The notes under the pieces are model-generated. The model saw only the letters and a list, made by a program, of their open reading frames with translations, did no database searches and had not been told where the DNA came from. From Lineus longissimus (Eukaryota > Nemertea > Pilidiophora > Heteronemertea > Lineidae), in assembly GCF_910592395.1 (NCBI RefSeq), contig NC_088313.1, positions 128,501 to 188,500 of the forward strand: a DNA stretch of 60,000 nucleotides. The letters are read 5' to 3'. The position numbers were made by a program, and so were the translations under genes. Shown one piece after another: positions 47,740 to 59,672 of the stretch. Position 1 is the first letter of the stretch, and each line of letters opens with the position of its first letter.

Positions 47740-48395
47740 CTGTCAACAAAGATACAGTTAGCTGCTTGGCTGCTTAGCGTGATTGGCAGCCAGGAAGCGT
47801 TCCCTTGAAGAACAAGCCGTCGACAAGTGTTCCGAAAAGTGTCTGTCATTGACAGAGGGCTATGCTGATGCGGGGACATGTCACCAATTCACGAGTTCTA
47901 AGTGATTGTTCTCATTTTTATGATAAAACATGAGGTTATTCCGTGTTATTGACTTACATGTACTGAAATATGTAAATTGCCATTTTGGCTTCAGCCTGAT
48001 CAAGAGACGCAGCAAGTTACTCGTCTGCTCTGCGTGACTGGCAGCCAGGAGAATGCTTCGAGAACAAACCGTGGTCTTTCTTAGCCCCGACAGGTGTGGC
48101 GTGTAAGTAGCTGTCACAATCATGATGTATGGCGGCTATACCGATCAGGCAACAGCGGTATTCGTCAGTTAATTAATCATTATCTAATGTTCTTTAAAAA
48201 CGTGGTGTTTGCCCGTATGATAGTTTGAAAACTACGAAAAATTGCCCTGCAAATTCTCTATAAGCGTTGAGCCAGGGTGTGGTTACGGTCGCTGGGAAAG
48301 GACATCGGACATGCCCCTAGAACAAGTGTAGCATATAAACGGCTGTCACACTGGTGATGTATGAGTATGCGATCAGGCAGTGGTGAAACCGATCG
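47740..48395. repeat. Degenerate repeats around 'ggctgtcacamtsrtgatgta'
   Basis: 'acaggtgtggcgtgtaagta' with 'gctgtcacaatcatgatgta' and 'cgatcaggca' near 48088-48155 recurs as a diverged copy near 48320-48385. A flanking phrase, 'tggcagccagga', occurs at about 47785 and 48048. 'ggctgggaaaggacatc' near 50357 resembles the sequence at 48286. Unit limits are unclear. Confidence 0.45.
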
Positions 48396-49569
48396 GTCAT
48401 TTCCCGCTACTGCCGTGGGATATCATACCATGAAAAATCAATGAATACCATTTCTCGTTGTGTCTTAGCCGGCAGCGCTCCGGTGGGCTTTCTGTCGCCT
48501 GAAGGTGATGATGGCAATGATAGAGAGACTTAGACACGTCAAGAAAGGAGAGTACCACTCTATATTCTGATTTCTAAATGCGGTTAATTATTGTGTTGAT
48601 GGTGTCTTTTGCCAACCCGAATGATGTCGGTATCTCATCAAGACGACTTCAGCAAGGAAAGATACGGAGAGAAATACATGTATGATCACGCCAAAGTTAA
48701 TGTTCTTTATACACCTCCTTGTTGTGTTTCGAAGCCTGATACGGAACTCATGACGCAAACCAATCTTTTAATGTCACAAAAACCGATCGAATTTAAGAAA
48801 GGATGCAAAGACGAAACTCCTTTGACAACACAACGACGCTTTAAACATTAAACATCAACTACGTACATATAGCACGTTGGCATTCAAAAAGGATAAACAG
48901 GATGTCGAAAATATTTACACTTTTAGCTGAAAGTTGTTGTGATCAAAGTCGATTGCATCGCTTTACCATGCAAAGCTAGTTATTTAAAATCAAAATATGT
49001 CAGCACTTCTGACGGCGACTACCAACGCTTCTCTACCAAGCCACGCGGAAATGCTCCTATTCCTTCCTCGGGACCATAGCAAGACGGAGTCTGCGGACGA
49101 GCTTTATTGCCGAAGTTGGCCACTGGTCCACAGGACTGTCCAAACAACTATTCCTGTACGGTGTATAGTTACTGCTTTGAGCGACGACCGACCAGCAAAT
49201 GTCCGTGGAACGAGAATCATCAAGATCGATGGCTGATTACTTCCGTTAGGAGGACGCGGAGGCGACAGCATTGAAAACATTACGAAAATGAAATGCAGCA
49301 AGAACATCCAATATTCAGGAAATAGTCGTAAATCATCTTCCACTGGTGGCATTTTCTGAATGATATATAGCATAGTTAAAATGAATGACGAGTTCGGAAA
49401 ATAATGGTTCGCACTGCACTATAGCGACTGCGCCCAGAAAAGTCGGCCAAACATCTCTCCAAGCGTTATACTCCTCGCGCAGTGATGTGATGAGGCGCCG
49501 TCCTACTCTAGAATATGTCTGAATATTATCGCTGCTGTGGAGGATTCTTTCCAAGTAGAACTTGAAGCA

Positions 49570-49870
49570 GAGCTGCGACCACACTGCCACTTTCCTACAG
49601 AGCTGCGATCACACTGCCACTTTCCTACAGAGCTGCGATCACACTGCCACTTTCCTAAAGAGCTGCGATCACACTGCCACTTTCCTAAAGAGCTGCGATC
49701 ACACTGCCACTTTCCTAAAGAGCTGCGATCACACTGCCACTTTCCTACAGAGCTGCGATCACACTGCCACTTTCCTACAGAGCTGCGATCACACTGCCAC
49801 TTTCCTAAAGAGCTGCGATCACACTGCCACTTTCCTACAGAGCTGCGATCACACTGCCACTTTCCTAAAG
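49570..49870. repeat. Ten-copy 30-bp tandem array
   Basis: The unit is 'gagctgcgatcacactgcca' plus 'ctttcctaca' or 'ctttcctaaa'. Period is exactly 30 and apart from the first unit the only variation is C/A near the end, in an irregular order. The ORFs on both strands are repeat artefacts. Confidence 0.95.
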
Positions 49871-49968
49871 ACAAACGATGTGAAACCAGTCGAAGGTAAA
49901 AGAAGAAGAAGAAGAATCTTTATTGATACTTGCAAGAATCTAACTCAGCACTTGTCCGGTATATCCAG

Positions 49969-50234
49969 GGCAGAAACCATGACTTGGAATAAGAGGAACG
50001 ATTAATGACTCTGACTGACATGGCAGAAACCATGACTAGGAATAAGAGGAACGATTAATGACTCTGACTGACATGGCAGAAACCATGACTAGGAATAAGA
50101 GGAACGATTAATGACTCTGACTGACATGGCAGAAACCATGACTAGGAATAAGAGGAACGATTAATGACTCTGACTGACATGGCAGAAATCATGACTAGGA
50201 ATAAGAGGAACGATTAATGACTCTGACTGACATG
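49969..50234. repeat. Five-copy 53-bp tandem array
   Basis: The unit starts 'ggcagaaaccatgactagga' and ends 'gactctgactgacat'; starts fall at 49969, 50022, 50075, 50128 and 50181. Near-identical units. It begins about 100 bases after the unrelated 30-bp array. Confidence 0.95.
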
Positions 50235-50442
50235 ACAAACAGACACTGATCTCAATGTACAAATCCGAGAAAAAATGGCCAGCATCCAGAAATATGATTT
50301 ATAGCTTGTCAGATTTTTATGCATTTTCACATCTTTCTTCTGATCCAGTGCGCACTGGTACGGTGGCTGGGAAAGGACATCACATGATTTTTCTTTCAAC
50401 ATGAAATTTCTTTTTCAGGAAATATCTCGATCGATGGACTCA

Positions 50443-50482
50443 ATGGACTCATTATCTCGATCGCTCGAGATAATAAGTCCAT
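50443..50482. repeat. Hairpin with 18-base arms
   Basis: 'atggactcattatctcga' and 'tcgagataataagtccat' pair at 17 of 18 positions around a four-base TCGC loop. Nearby 'atctcgatcgatggactc' repeats part of the arm. Confidence 0.7.
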
Positions 50483-50489
50483 CGATTTT

Positions 50490-53400
50490 AACAGTGACCA
50501 AAGAGCGTACAACTCGGAGATGGACGGTGAATCTGGTATATCCTCCTCTGGAAATGAGCGACTATTCAAGACCAGATAACTCTTGGCATTTCATGAATCT
50601 GAGACATCATTATCTGTTCGTTTGAAAAGTTAATATCATCATTCGATACCTCGCCGTTACCGATGTCTTCGCGTTTATACATGAAAGAACTGTAGACTCG
50701 TGGATGGAAGAATGAACGAAGCATTTCTCAAATATCGGAATGATTTGTAAGAAACGCCAGATTCTAATCCCACAGAAGAACACTAGGTTGTAACACCTGC
50801 TGCAGTGTTCAAACGGTAGTGAAGTGGGCGGATATACCTCCAGCAGTGAGATATCCTGAGATGTCTGAGACGCAAACAGGCGTCTGATCGGATTCACTTC
50901 TATTTCCATCAATATGCCACGAAATCAATATTGAACTGTTCACCTTTAACTTTCGAAGTCTACGATTTTCTTCGGTTGCGTTCTTCATGCGCTGCCAGTG
51001 CATGCGCGTTGTTTTGAGCTGAACTACATATGGTCATTCGTCCACAAGGTTTCGCACCCCTTTCGAAGAGCGTCGTTTAGGGTTTGCGAAACTGATCTCT
51101 TCAAATCATATTACTATCAGTTTCTTATGGTGAACCTTTTCTTACAATTTATTCAAGAATCTGCCTTTCGGAAATTGACAGCCCTGATGAGAAAGAAGCC
51201 AAACGCAACATTGATGCGCGCTCAGGGGTTAGAGCTTTCGAAAACCCTTTTTGGGGTTTTCAGCCCACAAAAATACGCACCCCCTATTAATTCCTTCCCA
51301 GAAATGAAAAATTCCTCAGTATCTTTTAGCTTGTGGAAAGCCTGAACACTTCTTCGACTTCGTTTTTCAATTTCACGTCCCTCCAGTTGTAAATCATAGT
51401 GACCAACAGTCACTGAGGCAAATATTACTCTAACTTGTTCCATCGCTGATTGAATCCGGCAGATCCATTTCTCATTTTCGTATCACAGACTCGCTCAGCT
51501 GTCTGATTATGTTTAGTTAAGTTCTCACCAATATGCCAATAAATCAATATAGACATTGGCAGTAATGGAGACGCATCATCTAATTTTAGGTCTCATCTCA
51601 CTTCCTAAGAATACCAGCGGTTGGAATTTGAAGAGACGTCTGGCAGAATAATTTATTGTTGGCATATGTCCTCCATCACAGGGGCAACCACACAAACATT
51701 CTGCAAACTGCCATTTTGAATCCGCCACTTCCACGATTCGTGGAGGAGAGGCGTGAGGATACCAAAATAATAGCGATCGATCAGCCCAGATCTATCTGAT
51801 ACACAAAGCCTAAAATATCATACTCTGTTGATTCTGATGTCGATTCTGATGTCGCCACGCGCCTGTGATATCAGCCCGGTGACCACAGGACTGCTTGTTC
51901 CCTATTCAATTCGATTTCTAGTACAACTAAAACAAAGCTTGAAGTTCTTCATCAATATTTCTCAGGAGCAATTATGTAAAGTACTTTGAAAGTACATCGT
52001 TGAAAGGCGCCGTGATAAATGGAAAGGTTTAAGCTATTTATCATTGATAAACTGAATAAAATCGTTGTTAACTGGATGTCATTGACATAAATCTAAAAGC
52101 GACGTGACACCATTTGCATTCTCTTCAAGAAAGCAATCTCTGGAATAGCTTAATAGGACCCTATTATATTATTGGGATATCCGTCATCTGGGAAATATAT
52201 ATGAATCACGATACCTTTTAAAGGTCATGCTTGTTCACTGAAAATTTCAAATTTGAATTTGAATTTGTGATTGTCCAAGTTTGTGAACACACATTTCAAC
52301 AATGTTGTGTATATCGATGTAAAAAATCCTATGAAGCCCGAATTTTATCCCGCTGGCATGTCTACGTGTGGTTACTGCGTGACAGGCAGGTAACGCAACC
52401 CTTATAAACGTCTAAGAGGAATATATCCTCAGGCGCTGAAGATGATAATAAGAAGCATTTTGGATCAACATCAGAAACAGGTGTCCCTATATCTCAGCCA
52501 CGTCCACGCAAGCTGTCAAACAAATCTCCCCGTCACCGATCTCGGCCAGGAAAGATATTGGCATCTATCGTGATCATGGTAAAGGTAAACAATCAGACAC
52601 CCCAAATTAGCCCCTTTTCTACTACCAAAATTCGGCGGGGCTCGACAAATGAGACAGTACCGGCCGCCCCGGCCTGGCCCTTCCCACTACAACTGTAAGA
52701 GCGTAGCGGATCGAAGTCTATTTCAACGGGCAAATGAGAAAGCTGCACTGAATTCTGTCCTCACGCAAGGCAAATCACGTCTCTTGTCTTCCTGGATGAG
52801 ACAATTCCACTTTCGGACAACCTCAGTTTTAGAAGCAGATTATAAAGAATTCGGGATACATGTAGTTCAAGAAAAAATCATTTCCGAAATCATATTCTTT
52901 GTTTGATGACTGTCCTCCAAGACGAGGGCCTCTAATGAAAATGGTCTGGTCACAACCACTCATAGTTCACCCCGAGGACCGATGGATGCCACGACAATCG
53001 GGTGACTCGAACCATGTGACTATAAGTAAGGTTCCAATCTACCGATGAGTTGACGCAGCAACGAATACAACGCTGCTTTATACCGTTGTCACGAAAACAA
53101 ACAAAAAACGTTGTTAGCTAATGAGACGTAGCTAAGGTGACGGATTTTCATGAAACTGTTGATTTCTAACCCGTCAGCGCGGATGAGACACCAAGGGAAT
53201 ACCGTACAATGCGTCTGCTTGGCAGCTTTTTATCAGGCTTCCAACAGATGGTAGATGCTAAATGTTCATCTCATGTTCGGCACCCTTTGTCTATCGCAAA
53301 GGATATTGGGTAGGCAATGATGATGTTCTCGAAATATGATTTGATTATAAGTGAGATAGAACTGAAGAAATAAGACAGGGTAAGGAGACAGTTTCCATGG

Positions 53401-53712
53401 AGCCGAAAGTGTTGATCAGTAATTCATAATCCCTGGGCGTTGTTCAACAGAAATACCTCGGTTACGTTTAAAGGGAATATAAGATCAGGATATTCAGGTT
53501 GGTTGTGCATCTCCGCGGACGATCAGGATGACGAATGGACTGCACCGGGATTCTAGTTATGCCTTGGTGTTTATGAATCTATGCCCCTACCCCAGACCAT
53601 ATCTTAGAGACACATTTGTCATCCAAGCAGGCGGTAACCATAGCGCTTTCACGCTCACCACCTGGCTGTTTTTTTCCATTTCTCACTAATCTTGAAACAT
53701 AACCATCATTAT
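50490..53712. other. No gene recognised
   Basis: Short ORFs only. Contains the inverted partner (52595-52700) of the GC-rich repeat at 31310-31460. Confidence 0.35.
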
Positions 53713-53800
53713 ACTGTGGAACCCCGGTCGGCGACCACCTCGGTAACGTGACCATTCTGCCTCGGTCCCATGAGTGGTCGTGTTACCGGGGTTCCACTGG
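53713..53800. mobile_element. 88-bp foldback with TGGAACCCCGGT ends
   Basis: The left end 'ctgtggaaccccggtcgg' and the reverse complement of the right end 'cagtggaaccccggtaac' form terminal inverted repeats, with CGACCAC shared further inside. The terminal GTGGAACC links it to the family at 749-926, though the interior differs. Confidence 0.6.
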
Positions 53801-55700
53801 TGTACCTGTTGATCAGGAATGCGTTAGATCCAGTATAAATAACGCGGACAGTATCACATATCTCTAGGTCCGCGATTTTAGTAACAACTCAAGATAGAAG
53901 TGATACGCATTGTAGGTGTATGTTTGCACATGCGATGACCTGCGACAAAAAGCAGTGATCGCAGCCATTACATATTAGAAACAAACCCAGAGATTACAGG
54001 TTTAGCCGTGGACGAGATCCTTTTGTCGCCCAGCACAGCTATCATTATTTCAGGCCGCAGTGACAAAAATCTTTCGTTTGCGGGAGGTTTCAGGGTAGTC
54101 AGAACTGGTATAAACGGCACTTGACCGACATTTTGATCGGAGACAACTGCGGACGGCACAAATCGTAGTTTGCAGTATTCTTCCGCACATTTATCAAAAA
54201 ACATTTTCATTGATCTTCCATCATTGGCCTAACGTACTTTTTGGCAGAAGACACATTTGGGAAATCGACAAGCTTCTTAAAATAAATCTTACGCAATGGC
54301 ATATTGAGAGTAATAATGGCATATATCAGTTGCAAAATATTGAAATACCCTGGTTTTGAAACTGCGTGCGTAAAAATCAAATGCTCAAAAAATGATCAAT
54401 GGAATTAAAACGGGATCCTACCTTGTCCGAGTGAGATAGCAATGGTTTCTTCAAGTAGCCGAAAGAGATCGATCACGATATATCCGATCGGTGCGAATGT
54501 TAGCTAACCGAATGAAGAATCAAGCGAACAAGGAATCAATAGTGATCAGGTCAGCGGTGCGGCGCTGCGAGCGCGGGCGAATTGGCTCAGGAGATGCTGC
54601 TGACTCGGCTTTGGCGTGTCCCAAACTTCTCGGACTCAAGGCCCGTATCTATATTGGTTTTCACTTTGAGAGTGATGAGCCGTATCATACACCACAGCCA
54701 ATCATCCCGGGGCAAGTAGTAAGAAATGATGTACCTCACTGTCTCTTAGCGGTTTTATTTCAGAATCTGGACGTTTTTCGGTGTTTCCATTTCTGAGGGT
54801 TTCCCCTCATCATTTGGGAACACTGAAGGACAGACACGTGTCTTTATGCGTTCCCCCTATTGACAATTCATGGTCTCTCTAGCTGTCGATTTCATGGAAA
54901 TATTGAAATATGGACAACGAAAAACGTTACACCAATGTAATACCGGACGGTGCAGGGCCGAGTTAACAGTACGTTAACCAACTCAGAGAGTCTGACCAAG
55001 GGAGTTTGAATACTGTAAAACATCCTTGTGCTGGCAAAGCTGAAACGATCTGTAGTTAAATGTATTATGTTGTAAACATTGAGGACGGCTTTAGCATGTG
55101 GTAGGTTGTGACATCACTTTTTATTGCTCTTTCGACAACTAATATGGCAAAGGATTCGTGTGCGGACCATCCAATGGTTCCATTCTCAGTCGTAGAGTAT
55201 GGCAACTAAGGGTCTTGTGGTCTCTAGTCAACCAGAATGATAGCTTCTGGAGATTGCTTACTCCACCACTTCAGGCAATCACCACAGCTTCTCCTTACGG
55301 CGGCCAACGGAACTAAAACGTATCCCTCGTTCATATCATCATTTTAAAGAGACATATTACTTGCTGTGGCTTATTACCACAGATTTCTCATATTCATCCA
55401 ATAAGTGAATTGAAACGTGGTTTTCAGTGTCTTCATTTATTCCAAAGACGGATTGTGACTCTGGCATTTACAATGATTTGTGACACTGACACTTAGTCTA
55501 GTGACGCCGACGTTTACAGTATCTTCAACACTATGAACAAGACTGATTGCAACACTGACTACAATGGGTGTTTTTTACACAACTAGTATTGTGTCTAATA
55601 GTGGAATTATTATACTGGCATTCCCGTGTCTTCATTCATACAATTCAGTCCGATTGCGACGCTGAATGCCACAAAATATCCAGAACAAGACAATGCTGAA
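53801..55700. other. No gene recognised
   Basis: Nothing supported apart from loosely repetitive 'acactgac/gattgtgac' phrases at about 55440-55660. Confidence 0.35.
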
Positions 55701-56250
55701 ATTTCTTAAAGTGATAACTTTATTTTTGTCTAATAACAAATTATGTACATCACGAAATTTCCTTATGGTACAGTCACATTGTCAAGTAAAACACCCTTCC
55801 CAAAGGCCTATGTACACATACAAGTCATCAAAATTGTACTGTAAAACTTAATGAATTGATATTGTAACAGTAACTGAATTAATCTCAGTACTTAACCCAA
55901 CTCCTCACTACAATAATTCTAAATTAAGAAAAGGTTTTCATTGCAAATTACTACAAGGATGCCACAGATAAGAATATTGTAAATACAACAGACACATAAG
56001 TATTACATGATTTTCCATTTTACAACAGAAATCATAAAGAGGACCAGGCAGATGACACCATAATTACAGAAAAGGATTCATTTTCGATATCGAATTGATG
56101 TTATCGTCTGAAAATGATGGCAGTAGTGAAGTGAGGCAACGTCATCAACACATTGTGACATCAGCAGAATCAAGGACACAGATCGACTTCAAAACTGGAT
56201 GCCCAAATGACATCACTGCACAGCCACTTTTCAACAGAAACTGCACATTT

Positions 56251-56364
56251 GCACTGAACTTGCAGGAAGAAAGGACTAACTTCATCACGTCTTCAGACAA
56301 GTACACATTTACACTGAACTTGCAGGAAGAAAGGACTAACTTCATCACGTCTTCAGACAAGTAC
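56251..56364. repeat. 57-bp tandem duplication
   Basis: 'gcactgaacttgcaggaaga' through 'tcttcagacaagtacacatt' is repeated once immediately, with few differences. It lies in the putative TMEM129 3' UTR; the 137-aa + strand ORF across it is not supported as a gene. Confidence 0.85.
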
Positions 56365-56536
56365 AACAAAATCTTTTGGCACTTTCTAAAAGAAGTTAAA
56401 GAAAATCTCTATAAATTTTTAACATATATTACGTATTTCAATTTCTCCAACTTTTTGGAATGTACCACTTCTATTAAAGTGCTTCAAATGTGGCCAACCA
56501 CACAGTAAACCAAGACATAAAACTTCTAGTTTTGAG

Positions 56537-56927
56537 TTCACCGTGATCATGTTTGCATCAAGACCCAGACAGTCATCGTGATCATGTTTGCATCAAGACC
56601 CAGACAGTCATCGTGATCATGTTTGCATCAAGACCCAGACAGTCATCGTGATCATGTTTGCATCAAGACCCAGACAGTCATCGTGATCATGTTTGCATCA
56701 AGACCCAGACAGTCACCGTGATCATGTTTGCATCAAGACCCAGACAGTCACCGTGATCATGTTTGCATCAAGACCCAGACAGTCACCGTGATCATGTTTG
56801 CATCAAGACCCAGAGTCACCGTGATCATGTTTGCATCAAGACCCAGACAGTCACCGTGATCATGTTTGCATCAAGACCCAGACAGTCACCGTGATCATGT
56901 TTGCATCAAGACCCAGACAGTCATAAT
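56537..56927. repeat. Eleven-copy 35-bp tandem array
   Basis: The unit is 'tcaccgtgatcatgtttgca' plus 'tcaagacccagacag'. Four early units carry 'tcatcg' instead of 'tcaccg', and one unit near 56813 has a four-base deletion. Each contains the palindrome TGATCA. It lies in the presumed TMEM129 3' UTR, antisense to the unit as written. Confidence 0.95.
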
Positions 56928-57109
56928 TCCTTTACGAGTAGCTTGACAGGTTGTCTCATCTACATCACAACCAGCTTTGATGAGACAACCTAATCATTCA
57001 TACACCATCAAAATGAAATGTCTTTGCTATAAAAGATCGTCCAATCCATGATTTGTTATGTTAACTCAAAACGCCACGGAATGTCAATTGAAGCTGAAGT
57101 TTATAACTG

Positions 57110-59070
57110 TCATACGATCCTGCAAACATCCAACATGCAAAACGTCGACCGGCAGGTCGGGCAAGGCGCTTTACCAGACAGCCACGTCTCAGGTTGTCCC
57201 TGCTCTTGGCGATGTGCAAACCATTTTCCCATACAGGAGAGACACCACATTGGCCGACAATAGCACTGGCGGCAGTCTCCGTCATCTGCGTTATGACACC
57301 TTTTTTGTAGTTTGACGTCGGCCAAAATGGCCATGCATCCGATACACTGCTCAACCTCCTGCAAATGGAAATAGAAGTCCAACAAAAGAACAAAATAAAC
57401 AAATGAACAAAAATAAAGATAAACAAACAAACGTCTCGTTGGTCTTGGCATCGGTAGCTCAGTATTTTGCTGAGAGTAACAGAAGCAGAGATCACTCTCT
57501 CTGTCTCAAATTCCTAATTCTAATTTGACTACCGTGATCGACACTTTGTATGCAGCAAACTTTATTCCAGGACAGCCACCAGACCTGCAAAGAAACAAAG
57601 ATTTATAAAGGTTTGCTGAAGAGTTCAACAGCCATGCAAACTTACCAAACTTGATGTCTTCCTGACGGTTGGATTGTTGTCAACTTGCTCCTGAAATGCC
57701 ACCAGGAATCGCTCACTCAGCGATTGATGGATGACGATATTACGGGCATTTCTAATCGGGGCGGACAACTTTTCACGGAGATCGCTGTATTCTAAGGCAT
57801 TTAATCTAAAATTACAGAAGATACATGTAAGAAAACGACCATACTTATTCTCAAAACCTCAGAAAGATTTCATCCAGTTGTTTAGAATATTTGAGTGATT
57901 TTGTTTTTACACAACAAGGTATGGTATTTAAAACAAGAAAGAATTAAAGAATAGCCTTAATTAATTCCTTAACATGATAAGATAATTTTCTTCCTTTCAA
58001 ATTACCTGATGACAAATGACTTGACATTATTCCTGACTGTAGCAACATTGATATTCAGAATCTGAGCCCCAGCTGTGCCTTCCTCCGGGGTTACAGAATG
58101 TTCTTCACTCGCAACTAATGTCAAATGAATATCTTGCTGCTGTGCAATATAAACGTTATAAGTTGACGTCAACATGACCCAGGAATCTGTCACAATAACT
58201 CTCCGTCCCGGAGGTCCAGCTGTGAATTTTGTTATGCGGCGGAATTCGATATTGATGGAAGAAGATACTGGCTGCCAGGACGAGTTACTTGTTGTGTGGT
58301 ACTTGAGGGTCTTTGCAATCGGATGGTTGGCCCATTGGTTCCCTGACCAGTGGTACGTCAAGGCGATGACAGAAATTGGGAGCAGGATGGAGAAACCAAG
58401 GTAGAGTTGCCACATCAGTGTCATCCTCGACCACTCAAATAAATGCAAATGTGGTGCAAACAATGCCATGCCAACATAATAACCTGAAATAACAAGATTG
58501 AGATTTTAAGGAAGAATTTTATGACGCAACATTCATGTCCTATAAGATTTGGGTACGGATTCCTGATCCAGTGTAATGTTTCATAGCCTCTCTAATTCTG
58601 TTGCGAGTGCTGATTAGTTCAGTTCTATTTTCTAAACATCCGCTCTTTCAACAAGACAGACCTGTTTAACTAATTATGATGAAGGATGGTGCCAACAGTC
58701 ACAAGAAAATGATGGAGGGAACTACTGACTGGCTGTGTTGCTGTCACACCACCTTGGCACCACCGCCTACCGGGCAAGGAGCCACAGATCCCCCAGTGCC
58801 AGACACCATGCCCATTGGAGTCATTGGAGACGGTCACAGTGACAGTGGCAGTGTCGAGATCTTACCTATTGGAATGATTGAATGAAAAAGTGCTGTCGCC
58901 GTGCTCCGTTTGATGTGGTAGTTAATAAAATTCATCTCTTCACTGCCAAGATAACTGGCTAAAACATTCTGAACAGTCAGGCCAGCATGAATAAATTCTG
59001 TTGGTGGGGCAACCAAGCACAACCCAAGCAAAAAATAAACTAAAGAAAAAACAATTTCAGCGGACCCCAT
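57110..59070 (-). CDS. TMEM129: E3 ubiquitin-protein ligase TM129 (TMEM129) orthologue
   Basis: Four exons on the minus strand: 59070-58866, 58483-58006, 57805-57646 and 57358-57110, with GT/AG borders and closed phases, encode 363 residues (human, as I recall, 362). TMEM129 is an ER-membrane E3 ligase that works with Derlin-1 in ER-associated degradation. Membrane segments: about 5-21 (EIVFSLVYFLLGLCLVA), 60-78 across the exon 1/2 junction (ending GYYVGMALFA) and 95-112. The C-terminal exon holds the atypical Cys-only RING: CIGC (286, 289), C302, C310, QCYC (313, 315), WCLSC (320, 323), CPTC (347, 350), C355 and C360. The signatures EFIHAGLTVQNVL and CYCRPMWCLSCMGKWF identify the family. Start chosen at MGSAEIV, which aligns with the human N-terminus; an in-frame Met 34 codons upstream (59172) would add a soluble extension not expected for the family. 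Confidence 0.95.
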
Positions 59071-59470
59071 GTGATACTCTGGGTCAAATTCTAGCATCTT
59101 CATGTGATGATCTTCGTAATCCGGGTACTGATGGTGAGAAAGTGATTCTAAGTCATCATACAAAACAACCATTGCAGGTTTTAGAATGCCAACAAGACAG
59201 GTTTTCTGGTACTTTACAATGCAGTGCTGCTACCTATCGCAGACAAATATATCACTGACGATGTAAAAAACTTTTAATCACCCCGTTCGTTGCACTTTTT
59301 AACAAACCTATAGGCTATACAATAATTTCAGAAGCCTATGTAGATGATTAGGTTCAGATTATTTTTCTTATTTCTTGTTGACTTCAGTTCATACAAAATC
59401 GTGTTTTTCTGAGTCAATCTCCCGGGCGCCGGGCCAAATGTCCAATTTACATGCACCCGCTGAAATTGAC

Positions 59471-59672
59471 GGTGAGCCAACTGCGGCAGAGTCAGTAGGT
59501 CGAGTGAGGCTTAGTAATAATTATCACCATTGACGACGATTGGAGAATGGCACATTTTGCGTGCATCTGTTCGCCGCCGATACGCACGATCATTCTCCAA
59601 GCGTCGTCAATGATGGCGATTATTGATGTCAAGCCTAATTCGACCTACTGACTCTGCCACAGTTGGCTCACC
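59471..59672. mobile_element. 202-bp foldback element with ~79-82 bp arms
   Basis: The left arm (59471-59549) starts 'ggtgagccaactgcggcaga' and the right arm (59591-59672) is its reverse complement with about 80-85 percent identity by eye, around a 41-base loop. Flanks add TGAC in one and TGACA in the other orientation. No ORF; resembles a foldback MITE. It sits about 400 bp upstream of the TMEM129 start codon. Confidence 0.75.

Larger units (their letters stand above)
55719..57109 (-). promoter_or_regulatory. Putative long 3' UTR of TMEM129
   Basis: From the TMEM129 stop codon downwards there is no other exon on this strand, and an AATAAA in gene orientation lies at 55724-55719. The stretch contains a 57-bp tandem duplication (56251-56364) and the 35-bp array. 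Other AATAAA-like hexamers exist further on, so the end is uncertain. Confidence 0.4.

Noticed and set aside
49503-50005. Repetitive ORFs of 120-147 aa
   Set aside because: Read through the 30-bp array in several frames on both strands; no sign of selection on one frame.
49570-50234. CRISPR-like appearance of short regular repeats
   Set aside because: Units are contiguous with no unique spacers, and the genome is eukaryotic.
56095-56508. 137-aa + strand ORF with repeated TLNLQEERTNF segments
   Set aside because: Explained by a 57-bp duplication in the presumed 3' UTR of TMEM129 on the other strand.
57058-57315. + strand ORFs overlapping the last TMEM129 exon
   Set aside because: Shadows of the cysteine-rich RING exon on the minus strand.
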